Assembly (NCBI GenBank): GCA_018969935.1
Contig: JAGWXJ010000043.1
Coordinates: forward strand, 1 to 13,779
From: Alphaproteobacteria bacterium
GTDB taxonomy: Bacteria > Pseudomonadota > Alphaproteobacteria > Micavibrionales > UBA1664
Direction of reading: 5' to 3'
DNA length: 13,779 bases
Shown: piece after piece, positions 6,534-13,574 of the stretch
Layout of the letters: every line of letters begins with the position of its first letter
Position numbering within the stretch: the stretch's first letter is position 1
The notes under the pieces: model-generated
The model's database searches: none
The model's input: only the letters and a program-made list of their open reading frames with translations
What the model was told of the DNA's origin: nothing
Program-made: the position numbers and the translations under genes

Positions 6534-8266
6534 GTGCAGCTCACCGAATGATAGGCCTGGTTACTTGCACCAATGCTTCGCGTAAATGTGCAGGTACCAA
6601 GGAAGATTGCGCCATTGAAATAGTTGCAGGAATAGCCGGTGCTGGGCCATGCAGGCACCGTACAGGTTTCGGAAACGCCATTGGGCCATGTATGGCTGCC
6701 GGTCGGCTCGCAATAGGTGCGGTTGTTGGTGTGGACGGTGCAACGGATAGTCCGTGTAAGCACGGTATCAACATATGTCGTTGTGGATCCGGGTGTTGTA
6801 ACCCCACCGGGGAACCTGATGTTGTTCAGATAAAGCGAACTGGTTGCATTCAAGGCGTTGGCACGGATCTGCCCCTGTATTGTCGCCGTGTTTGCAACAT
6901 CCATCTGCCTCGATGTCACCGAATAGCCGTTGGTCGGTTGCACGCGTGCAGCCACAAGGTTGCCCGTGACAGTCGAATTTGCCGTGACCGTCATGTTACC
7001 GGCCTGCAATTGCTGCGTCCCTATGGTATTGCCGGTGACGTTGGTTGTGGGGGCGATGACCTGTTGGGTAGCCGTCATGTTACCGGTTGCCGTCAGGGTC
7101 TGGAAGTTTGATACCCCGCGCGAATCCGTATTGTTTGTGACGTTTGTTATATCTGTGATGGTGCTGCCATCTGCCGTAAGTGTCGTAAGGCCCATGGTGG
7201 CGTTACCTGTAGCCGCAATCACCTGTACCTCGCCGCCCTGCATGGTGCATGTACCAGCCGTGTCGTTGACTGTGCGGTTGAGCCCTGATGTCGCAAATCT
7301 GCAAACACCGGATGTATCCTTCATGTTGACACGGCTTTCGGTGGCGCCTGCAACCATCATGGCCTGTTCTACGGTCATGGCTTGTGCGGTATCCGATGTA
7401 ACGCCTTGCCCTACGCCGCGCATGACGGCGTTACCGGTTACGTTTACTTTGTCGGCAACAAACGTACCCACGTTCTGGATGGGGTTGTTGTTCATCCGCA
7501 GGTCGGTATCCATGCGGTTGAGTTCGGGCCTGCCGTTAATGGCAAGCCTGTAAAGCCATTCGTCATTGGGCTCCGTACCTTCGGCAGTCACAATACCGTA
7601 GGATGAGAGGTATCCGCCGTTTGCATCCGGTGTTGCCGCATATCCTGCGCCCGCGAGCGCTGCAAGGGCAACATACCAGCCGTTGTATACGCTGGTGGCC
7701 CTGTTAACAAACGTTGTGCCTGCCAGTACCATATTGCTAATAACGCCCATATCAGGCCCGCCAGCCTGCGCAGTATCAAGCAGGCGCTTGTTTGGAACCC
7801 GCACAATCACGGCGCCACGGTTGTCCGAAACGGCAACCACTTCAATCGTGTTTATATAGATTTGGGAGCCGGATGCGTTTAGTGCATCTGTACCGTCGCG
7901 GTTCTTTTTTTCTACGTGGACAAAGCGGCGAAATACGCGCATGTCCTGCTTAAAAGCGTTTCTGGCAACATACCCGGATGGAAGATAGTTGAATGTCTTG
8001 AGATCGTTTATATCAATTTCACGGAAAACGTTGAGGTCAGCGCCGGTTGTAAAGGCATCAAAGTTTGCAAGCACATATTCCTCTGCTGCATTCTGAAGGC
8101 GCAAAATATCGCTCGCTGCAGTACGGTTCTGGGAACGTTGTGCCCAGTCGTCAAACACCTTGTACATACCCGCAAGCAGCATACTCATGAGGCCAATAAC
8201 CATCAGGACCTCAAGCAGTGTGAAGCCTTTTTGCGTGGCCAGTCGTATGGTCTGTGCGGTTCTCAT
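6530..8266 (-). CDS. pilV: Large PilV-like prepilin, second of three
   Basis: This 578-residue prepilin has leader and cleavage site G14|F15, with FTLLEVLMVIGL and Glu at +5 (residue 19). An amphipathic helix runs to about residue 70. The segment YRLAINGRPELNRM (239-252) followed by NNNPIQNVG closely resembles the hinge of plasmid R64 PilV (YRFQVNGRPDLNKM, recalled from memory), so this is the clearest PilV homologue here. Residues 275-437 contain recurrent TGN turns in a Thr/Val-rich background. The tail (about 505-578) is different, with six Cys (509, 519, 535, 547, 559, 577) and aromatic residues, and looks like a disulfide-stabilised terminal domain. PilV is the tip adhesin that recognises recipient lipopolysaccharide in R64; the ligand here is unknown. 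The gene overlaps both neighbours by 4 bases and has no clear ribosome-binding site, suggesting translational coupling. Confidence 0.82.
   Translation of the reverse strand: MRTAQTIRLATQKGFTLLEVLMVIGLMSMLLAGMYKVFDDWAQRSQNRTAASDILRLQNAAEEYVLANFDAFTTGADLNVFREIDINDLKTFNYLPSGYVARNAFKQDMRVFRRFVHVEKKNRDGTDALNASGSQIYINTIEVVAVSDNRGAVIVRVPNKRLLDTAQAGGPDMGVISNMVLAGTTFVNRATSVYNGWYVALAALAGAGYAATPDANGGYLSSYGIVTAEGTEPNDEWLYRLAINGRPELNRMDTDLRMNNNPIQNVGTFVADKVNVTGNAVMRGVGQGVTSDTAQAMTVEQAMMVAGATESRVNMKDTSGVCRFATSGLNRTVNDTAGTCTMQGGEVQVIAATGNATMGLTTLTADGSTITDITNVTNNTDSRGVSNFQTLTATGNMTATQQVIAPTTNVTGNTIGTQQLQAGNMTVTANSTVTGNLVAARVQPTNGYSVTSRQMDVANTATIQGQIRANALNATSSLYLNNIRFPGGVTTPGSTTTYVDTVLTRTIRCTVHTNNRTYCEPTGSHTWPNGVSETCTVPAWPSTGYSCNYFNGAIFLGTCTFTRSIGASNQAYHSVSCT
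6956..7444 (-). repeat. Degenerate TGN-turn repeats in the second PilV-like protein
   Basis: Residues 275-437 of the overlapping CDS contain NVTGNAV, AATGNAT, TATGNMT, NVTGNTI, QAGNMTV and TVTGNLV at irregular intervals. At DNA level the only longer identity I noticed is the 15-mer CCGTCATGTTACCGG at 6988-7002 and 7072-7086. The pattern suggests a beta-helical or fibre-like stalk rather than recently duplicated DNA. Confidence 0.45.
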
Positions 8267-10095
8267 GGCGTAATAAACGGTACAAAGTACTGGCGGTTGG
8301 GGCAGGCATCCGCAACGTTCAGGCCCTCAAGGCATTCCGACGCGCCTGAATTTGTAGCAGTAATAGTAGGCATATTCCCTGTATTATCGGCAGATCGAGT
8401 GGAGTCAGCGGACAATGTACCATTCGTTGAGAGAAATTGCAGATCTTGCGAGGCGCCAGCAATACCAGTCACATTTACGTTATCGGCGTCATTTATATCG
8501 CCCACAATAGCGGAATAGCCTGAAACAGGTTCCGTACCTGTAACGCTCAATTGTTGCCCGGTCATGGAGAGCGTGTTTGTAATCTGTACTTTACCGGTAT
8601 TGTCCGTAGCGGTAAGCGTAGCGTTGCCGCCTGTAATATTCTCTGAAATAAGTTCGGAGTTTGCGGTACCTGTAACAGACGTTGTGCCGGTGATTGCAAT
8701 AGAGTTGGTGGCAGTGATGCGTGGACTGGATCCAGCGGTAACACCGCTGGATGTAGATGTAAGCGTACCGGTCGTCAGGCTGTCCGTTATTAACGAGTTG
8801 GAAGAAGTAATCGTACCAATCGTTGCTATGCCCGCATCAGTTGTGCTTTGTGAGTATAGGTAGGCGTTACGTTCAACGGCAATCGATGCAGGTACTGCAA
8901 ATCGCGTAGCGATGCCGTTTAGGCTGCGGTTATTGAACACACGTAAGTCGTTACCCAAGGTCAACGTACCTGTGACATTGAAGGCCTCATCGTTACCTGT
9001 ACCGATTTGTGCCGTATCGACACCACCATTTTCAGCCGCAGCGGGTTGGGCAACTAGTCGCGTATCGGCGGCTTGCGGTTCGGCTACCATGCGCTCGGCC
9101 GTCAAGTTTGCAACATTCGTGATATTGAAGCGGTTATTGCCGGTGGCCGCAGCCGTATCGTCAACAACGTCGCAAAGGCCGGTGGATGTGGTTGTAGGGT
9201 TACCCGATGCATCAACCGTACGGATTGTCACTTCATCCGTATCGCCGGGGTCGCCCGCGGTCGGGTTGCAGTTGTTATCATCGGTGCCGTCGTTATCCCG
9301 TGTTTGCTTGGCCATGCCAAGATCGGTCAGCATCGTTGCAAAACCGGGGTTTTCAGGCTGCGGATAGCGCATGACGGCGCGCAAATCGTGTTGGCTCATT
9401 TTCCAAGCAGGTACAATCAGGGCGCCAGCCCTGAAACCTGCAGGCAGGCCGATGGATGTTGCTAGCGAGTTGTATTCTGCTTGTGAAAGGCAGCCCGTAT
9501 CCCAAAGCCCTGCAGCAGCACCCGTGCCCTTGCAGTCGGCCGAGCGATTGTTGTTGTTGAAATCAAACAGCGGTGCGGTAATCGTAGCGCCGTTTTTCCG
9601 TGCGCTTTCTACAACTTCAAGAACGCGGTTCGGGTCACTTTTGCCGCCAGCCCTGAACAATACGAAAGCCGAGGGCACACTGCTTGCATCGTTGGTAAGC
9701 GTAAGGCCCGTTGGAAGCCAGTTCGCCATGATGACATACACTTCCTGATTAAGCGCGTTGTAGTCCAGTGCGCCAACGGAACGACCGAATGTTTGTGGCA
9801 GGTACCCGCCGTTTTTAAGGGCGGCCATGGTGATGCGCGTAGGGGTCTGCGATGTGTTGCGGAGTGCAGGGTTGGCAACGAGCTGGTCACGCATGTAAAG
9901 CCGCGCGGCTTTACCGATTTGTACAAGCTCCCATCCGGCAACTTCGGCTTCGGCTACACGCACGGCATTGCGGTTGAAGATGGCAATGCCCGCAAGGACA
10001 CCGCCGAAAAAGGCGACAAAGATCAGCGCAAGCAAGAGCGAAAAACCTCGCTCGTGCCGTTTTGCGGCCCGCATCCTCGCCCTTTTAGGGGTCAT
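8263..10095 (-). CDS. Large PilV-like prepilin, first of three, lacking Glu5
   Basis: This is a 610-residue prepilin with a basic leader and cleavage site G17|F18, followed by SLLLALIFVAFFGGVLAG. The residue at +5 is Leu22 instead of the usual Glu. The region after the helix (about residues 60-125, with ITMAALKNGGYLPQTF at 88-103) follows the PilV pattern of an N-terminal pilin domain with a GYLP-type turn. The middle has an acidic Asp-rich stretch (267-290) with nearby Cys276 and Cys308. Residues 365-585 are Thr/Ser/Gly/Asn-rich and probably beta-helical, ending with two Cys (588, 598). It heads a three-gene set of large prepilins, downstream of the pilS terminator, and has its own promoter. 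Loss of Glu5 is known for tip subunits such as GspK, so a tip position is a reasonable inference. Which of the three is the functional PilV cannot be told from sequence alone. Confidence 0.75.
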   Translation of the reverse strand: MTPKRARMRAAKRHERGFSLLLALIFVAFFGGVLAGIAIFNRNAVRVAEAEVAGWELVQIGKAARLYMRDQLVANPALRNTSQTPTRITMAALKNGGYLPQTFGRSVGALDYNALNQEVYVIMANWLPTGLTLTNDASSVPSAFVLFRAGGKSDPNRVLEVVESARKNGATITAPLFDFNNNNRSADCKGTGAAAGLWDTGCLSQAEYNSLATSIGLPAGFRAGALIVPAWKMSQHDLRAVMRYPQPENPGFATMLTDLGMAKQTRDNDGTDDNNCNPTAGDPGDTDEVTIRTVDASGNPTTTSTGLCDVVDDTAAATGNNRFNITNVANLTAERMVAEPQAADTRLVAQPAAAENGGVDTAQIGTGNDEAFNVTGTLTLGNDLRVFNNRSLNGIATRFAVPASIAVERNAYLYSQSTTDAGIATIGTITSSNSLITDSLTTGTLTSTSSGVTAGSSPRITATNSIAITGTTSVTGTANSELISENITGGNATLTATDNTGKVQITNTLSMTGQQLSVTGTEPVSGYSAIVGDINDADNVNVTGIAGASQDLQFLSTNGTLSADSTRSADNTGNMPTITATNSGASECLEGLNVADACPNRQYFVPFITP

Positions 10096-10131
10096 TTATC
10101 CGTACCTCTCGAACAGGAATACCAACAATTT

Positions 10132-10167
10132 ATTATACTTTGCGGATATTAACGCTTGGTGAACCAA
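10132..10167 (-). promoter_or_regulatory. Promoter of the three-prepilin operon with inverted repeat at -35
   Basis: On the minus strand a perfect TATAAT lies at 10132-10137, 36 bases before the ATG at 10095. No good -35 hexamer is seen at 16-18 bases. Instead an inverted repeat TTGGT-TC-ACCAA (10156-10167) is centred about where the -35 should be. A strong -10 with a poor -35 and a dyad suggests an activator-dependent or otherwise regulated promoter. It lies between the pilS terminator and the operon. Confidence 0.6.
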
Positions 10168-10219
10168 TGGGTTAGCCGCGTTAGGGGCAGGAATCGCCCG
10201 TTGCCGACATTTTACCATT

Positions 10220-10248
10220 AAAAAAGCCCCCGTGTGGGGGCTTTTTTT
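10220..10248 (-). terminator. Rho-independent terminator after pilS
   Basis: GCCCCC (10226-10231) and GGGGGC (10236-10241) form a 6-bp GC stem with a GTGT loop, flanked by six A (10220-10225) and seven T (10242-10248). It can therefore work in both directions. On the minus strand it starts 17 bases past the pilS stop and ends in a run of U. It would separate strong pilS transcription from the three-prepilin operon. Confidence 0.93.
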
Positions 10249-10265
10249 GAAGCTTTTGTAAGGCC

Positions 10266-10808
10266 TTACTGGAAGGTCCAGACCATCACGTTGTCGTCGG
10301 CGTCACAGCCGTCTGCACCCGTGGTCAGGTTGGCAACGTTTGGCGTAGTAAGGGCTGCGCCACCGTTGATCGTCAGGCTTACGAAGTCTGAAGCGTTGGC
10401 GGTAGTGTAGGTTTGGCCCATTTTGACGCAGGCGTTACGGCTTACACCGTTGTAGGTAATAACGAACTGGCTCGTAGCAGCGCCGGCCGTAACCGTCGTC
10501 GTGCTTGAGAAGCCGTTACGCAGGGTTGTACCGTTAAGCGGCATATCTGGCGGCAGCATGCGCATGGCCTGCAGCGTGGCTGTCAGGTCGGCGTTTGCGG
10601 TCGTGCCGTAGCTAGCTTCACCCTGATAGGCTTGTTGGACCTGTTGTTTGAGGGTCTGGAGCTGGCGGATGGACTGGGTAGCGGCGTTACCTTCCGACAC
10701 CAGTTTGTAAGCGCCAAGACCGGCGAGAATAAGCACGGCACCAACGGCCACAACGAGCAGAAGCTCGAGCAGCGAGAAGCCGGATTGTTTACGTTGGGAT
10801 TGAAGCAT
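10266..10808 (-). CDS. pilS: Type IVb major pilin (PilS-like prepilin)
   Basis: This is a 180-residue prepilin with leader MLQSQRKQSG and cleavage G10|F11, followed by FSLLELLLVVAVGAVLILAG with Glu at +5 (residue 15). The mature protein is about 170 residues, a normal size for a major pilin. Cys127 and Cys168 near the C-terminus could form the disulfide that closes the D-region in type IVb pilins. The start at 10808 is chosen because the frame's upstream ATG at 10889 lies before the predicted transcription start, and the shorter form gives a normal leader. A CGGGGG lies 5 bases upstream. PilS would be processed by a prepilin peptidase (not in this window) and polymerised by the PilQ/PilR proteins encoded just upstream. 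Its own promoter and terminator fit a highly expressed structural subunit. Confidence 0.88.
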   Translation of the reverse strand: MLQSQRKQSGFSLLELLLVVAVGAVLILAGLGAYKLVSEGNAATQSIRQLQTLKQQVQQAYQGEASYGTTANADLTATLQAMRMLPPDMPLNGTTLRNGFSSTTTVTAGAATSQFVITYNGVSRNACVKMGQTYTTANASDFVSLTINGGAALTTPNVANLTTGADGCDADDNVMVWTFQ

Positions 10809-10835
10809 GGGTACCCCCGATAGAGTTGGCAAATC

Positions 10836-10848
10836 AATACAGTGTATT
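10836..10848 (-). promoter_or_regulatory. Perfect 13-base palindrome at the pilS start, possible operator
   Basis: AATACA-C-TGTATT on the minus strand is perfectly symmetric around 10842. It overlaps the -10 (10846-10851) and the expected transcription start near 10839, the classic place for a repressor site. The inner 9-mer ATACACTGT recurs at the possible promoter of the PilP-like gene. Confidence 0.45.
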
Positions 10849-10873
10849 CTGATTAAATTTAATAATCTGTCAA
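10846..10873 (-). promoter_or_regulatory. Sigma-70 type promoter of pilS
   Basis: On the minus strand a perfect TTGACA lies at 10868-10873 and CAGAAT (4 of 6 consensus) at 10846-10851, with a 16-base AT-rich spacer that contains the palindrome ATTAAATTTAAT (10852-10863). CTGTC and GACAG (10867-10871, 10882-10886) form an inverted repeat over the -35. Transcription would start near 10839, about 30 bases before the pilS start codon. Confidence 0.7.
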
Positions 10874-10900
10874 CACACCCCGACAGCATAAAGCTTGGGT

Positions 10901-11971
10901 TTACTGGTTTTGGCCCTGGATTTGCTGGAAGACCGAGTAAAACGACATAATGAGGCAGCCGATAACCACGGCAATCAGCACAAGGATCACGAAGTTAACA
11001 ATCTTCATGGCCACGTTCACTTTTTCAACAAGGCCATCCACCCAGATTTGTGAAATGCGGATAAGGTTTTGGTCAAACCCGCGAAGGCGCGCATAAATCT
11101 GCAAATCCCCGATAATCTCGGCATCCGGAAATTCATAACCAGCGTTATAAAGCGCATCGCCGAGGTTTTCGCCTGATGCGATGTACTTCTGGATACCTTT
11201 GATTCGCTGGCGCAAGTAAGGGTCCGACTGTTTGGAAATACGGTTGAGACTGACCTCGTCAATCTTGATGCCGGCGCTCATCATGGATGCGACGGAGAGC
11301 AGGAACGCGGAGCCCTGCAGCATTTTATAAAGGCTCCACGGCACGAAGCGGTCAAAATACACGCGCGTGGGGCTAATCCAGCGCGGCATCGAAACCACGA
11401 TTGTGAAGATGGTTACGGCCAATCCCACAAATAAAACGATTCCGTCCTCACGGATAAACTTCGCGGCCATAGCCACGTTGTAGGCAATACCCTGCCACTG
11501 ATCGACGGGGATGATTTGCTCGAACGTTGGGATAACCTTGTAGGAAGAAAGCAGCATGGCCGCGATAAGCATGCAAAGCAGCACGCAAGGGTAGGCGGCG
11601 GCACCCACGATGGCTTTCTTCACCTTCGACTGGTTTTCAATGGATTCAGCCGAGTTTTGCAGGGATTTGACCAGCTTGCCTGAATTGGCACCCGTTTCCA
11701 GCAGAATGGCTTCCGAACTGGGTACATAAGGCGCAAGGCATGTCCCGAAGTTGATACCCTCGGCCACCTCGTTACGCCAGCGCTTGTAAAGTTTGGGCAA
11801 AATCTTGCTTTTGCGCGCCGAAATTTTTTCAATCTGCGCCAGCGCCGTATCCAGCGATACGCCGTTTTCAAGCAGTTGCACAAGCTTGGTATAAAAACGC
11901 TGGCGCTCGTCGCCGCCAAACTCGAATTTGACGGAGAGGTCGAAAAAGAGGTCTTTCTTCTTCTTGGCCAT
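10901..11971 (-). CDS. pilR: Type IVb pilus inner-membrane platform protein (PilR, GspF/PilC family)
   Basis: This 356-residue protein has the two-repeat layout of the GspF/PilC family. The first cytoplasmic helical domain (about 26-115, with FYTKLVQLLENGVSLDTALA) is followed by a membrane segment at about 122-143. A second hydrophobic segment lies at about 177-195, then the second helical domain (about 217-300, with LLSVASMMSAGIKIDEVSLN) and a final membrane segment at about 324-346. The paired LLENGVSLD / MMSAGIKID motifs are the family's repeated signature. It transmits the ATPase stroke to the growing pilus base. The length fits R64-type PilR. It starts 12 bases after the pilQ stop with no clear ribosome-binding site, so coupling to pilQ is likely. 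pilS follows after 92 bases that hold the pilS promoter; no terminator separates them. Confidence 0.9.
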   Translation of the reverse strand: MAKKKKDLFFDLSVKFEFGGDERQRFYTKLVQLLENGVSLDTALAQIEKISARKSKILPKLYKRWRNEVAEGINFGTCLAPYVPSSEAILLETGANSGKLVKSLQNSAESIENQSKVKKAIVGAAAYPCVLLCMLIAAMLLSSYKVIPTFEQIIPVDQWQGIAYNVAMAAKFIREDGIVLFVGLAVTIFTIVVSMPRWISPTRVYFDRFVPWSLYKMLQGSAFLLSVASMMSAGIKIDEVSLNRISKQSDPYLRQRIKGIQKYIASGENLGDALYNAGYEFPDAEIIGDLQIYARLRGFDQNLIRISQIWVDGLVEKVNVAMKIVNFVILVLIAVVIGCLIMSFYSVFQQIQGQNQ

Positions 11972-11983
11972 GGCTGGTGGGGG

Positions 11984-13555
11984 CTACCCGCCCCGCTTCG
12001 GCAGGATGATGGGGCCGACAATACGCTCGGCGTCGATGGGGTCCACCTCGCCCGCCTTCAGGCGGTCGACCATGTGTTCCATCATCGTGCGGCCGTTGAG
12101 GTTGTTCAGCCAGTATTTCTCCGCTTCCATCTTCAGGTCCTTTTTCACAAGGTCCATGAAGGTGTTGTCGGGGATAATCACCTCCGCCACAACCGTACGG
12201 CTGGTGTAGCCCGTATTGTTGCATTTGGGGCAACCCTGCGGGCTGCGTTTGCGCAGGCGCTCGTAGTTGATTTGGGCGGCTTCAAAACGCGCAAGCTGGT
12301 TGTAGTTCAGCTCGTTGTCTTCAAGCGGCAGGCAGCACGCCTTGCAAAGTTTGCGGCAAAGGCGCTGCGATACCATGCCCGTCATCAGGGTGGGGTCACA
12401 AAGCTTGTAATCTTCAACGTGCAAGTCGCGCAGACGGAATGGAATGGTAAGTGCGTCGTTGGAGTGAAGCGAAGTCCAGACCTGGTGGCCCGTCATAGCG
12501 GCTTCAAAGGCAAGGCCTGCCGAGGCCTCGTCACGGATCTCACCGATCATGATACGGTCGGGGTTGGAACGCAGGGCCGCTGCAATAGCTTTGGTAAACT
12601 GGGCCGAACGTTCGGCCTGCGTACTCGCGTTTGTCACCGGCATCTGCACGGCGCCCTGAATGGGGTATTCAGGTGGGTCCTCCACCGTATAGAACGCGAG
12701 GTTGTAATTGAACTCCTTCAAAATCGCGATGATGTTACGTTGCAGCGTGGTGGATTTGCCGTGGCCCGTAGGGCCTGCAACCACGTTGATGCCGTAAGGC
12801 TTCTGGCGCAGGAATTCGAAATCCTCAAGCTGCTCCGGCGTAAAGCCAAGCGCCGTCACGTCCCCGGCGGTTTTATCATCCGTATTGTAAAGGATACGCA
12901 CAATCATCGCGCGGCCGTCATAAACGGTCGGGTTGAATTGCAAACGCAGCGAAATCACGCCGTCTGGCAACTGCAGGTCTTTGCGGTTGGAAACACGCGC
13001 GCCCTGATATTCGTACGGCTGGTAGTTGACGTCGGCGGCATCGGCCATCGTAAACGCGGCGGCACAAAAGCTGTGTCCGTAATCTGGTGGCCACTCGGCC
13101 ACGAATTCCATGGCACCTGCAACACGCGCGCGTACAAGGCAACTGGCTTCATACACAACCACGTGAATATCCGACACGCGGCGCTTGGCCATGTCGCCCA
13201 CAAGGTTGAGCACCTCGCGGCGCATCCGCACTTCGTCCTGCTTGGAACGGAAGTCAAAGCCGCCCGCAACACGGTCATAGCAAAGCTGTACGCGGTTGAT
13301 GTCGACGGCTTCGATAATCGGCTCGGGGTACCCTGCAATCTTGATTTCCTCGATAAGGGAAAGGATGTGCGGGCTGGAACGATGCGATTTTGATACGACA
13401 AGTTTGCCGTCAGCATAGTACGCGGCAATCTGGCGCAAGGGCTGTCCGCGGTCTAGCGGGCCATCCTCGGCCGTAAGCGGAATATTCGGATCCCACGCAT
13501 CATCATCACGCTTTTGCGCGGATTTCTTTTTGGCAAGAAGGTCGGTAATACCCAT
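11984..13555 (-). CDS. pilQ: Type IVb pilus assembly ATPase (PilQ, GspE/PilB/VirB11 family)
   Basis: This 523-residue cytoplasmic hexameric ATPase powers pilus extension. The motifs visible in order are Walker A GPTGHGKST (261-269), the Asp box TVEDPPEY (290-297), Walker B RSNPDRIMIGEIRD (329-342), and the His box TGHQVWTSLHSNDA (355-368). A Cys cluster follows (C400, C404, C407, C408, then CPKC at 442-445), matching the zinc site of extension-type ATPases. The N-terminal domain (about 60-240) includes KRRVSDIHVVVYE, close to the usual N2-domain motif of the family. All catalytic residues are present. The start at 13555 is preceded by GGGAGGG with 7 bases spacing. The upstream PilP-like gene ends 19 bases before it, and pilR follows after 12 bases, as in the R64 order pilP-pilQ-pilR-pilS. 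The extension role is inferred from the zinc site and gene order; no PilT-type retraction ATPase is seen here. Confidence 0.95.
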   Translation of the reverse strand: MGITDLLAKKKSAQKRDDDAWDPNIPLTAEDGPLDRGQPLRQIAAYYADGKLVVSKSHRSSPHILSLIEEIKIAGYPEPIIEAVDINRVQLCYDRVAGGFDFRSKQDEVRMRREVLNLVGDMAKRRVSDIHVVVYEASCLVRARVAGAMEFVAEWPPDYGHSFCAAAFTMADAADVNYQPYEYQGARVSNRKDLQLPDGVISLRLQFNPTVYDGRAMIVRILYNTDDKTAGDVTALGFTPEQLEDFEFLRQKPYGINVVAGPTGHGKSTTLQRNIIAILKEFNYNLAFYTVEDPPEYPIQGAVQMPVTNASTQAERSAQFTKAIAAALRSNPDRIMIGEIRDEASAGLAFEAAMTGHQVWTSLHSNDALTIPFRLRDLHVEDYKLCDPTLMTGMVSQRLCRKLCKACCLPLEDNELNYNQLARFEAAQINYERLRKRSPQGCPKCNNTGYTSRTVVAEVIIPDNTFMDLVKKDLKMEAEKYWLNNLNGRTMMEHMVDRLKAGEVDPIDAERIVGPIILPKRGG

Positions 13556-13574
13556 GGCTTAACCCTCCCGTTCC

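Noticed and set aside
5040..8300. Possible shufflon (invertible segments) in the pilV-like region
   Set aside because: I saw no repeated 19-base sfx-type sites, no inverted partial 3' ends and no recombinase gene; all three frames are intact.
5043..8518. Several plus-strand open frames (up to 280 codons) opposite the large prepilins
   Set aside because: They are shadows of Thr/Gly/Val-rich coding sequence. Their translations are Cys/Arg/His-rich or Val/Ser/Pro-rich without plausible folds or starts.
10867..10886. Inverted repeat CTGTC/GACAG after pilR as a terminator
   Set aside because: The stem is only 5 bp with a 10-base loop and no T-run follows. It overlaps the pilS -35 and is better viewed as part of the promoter.
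10809..10889. Upstream ATG extending pilS by 27 residues
   Set aside because: It precedes the predicted transcription start near 10839 and would give an abnormally long prepilin leader.
11876..13393. 505-codon open frame on the plus strand opposite pilQ
   Set aside because: It lies wholly antisense to a well-conserved ATPase with all motifs intact, and its translation shows no recognisable domain. Long open antisense frames are common opposite biased codons.
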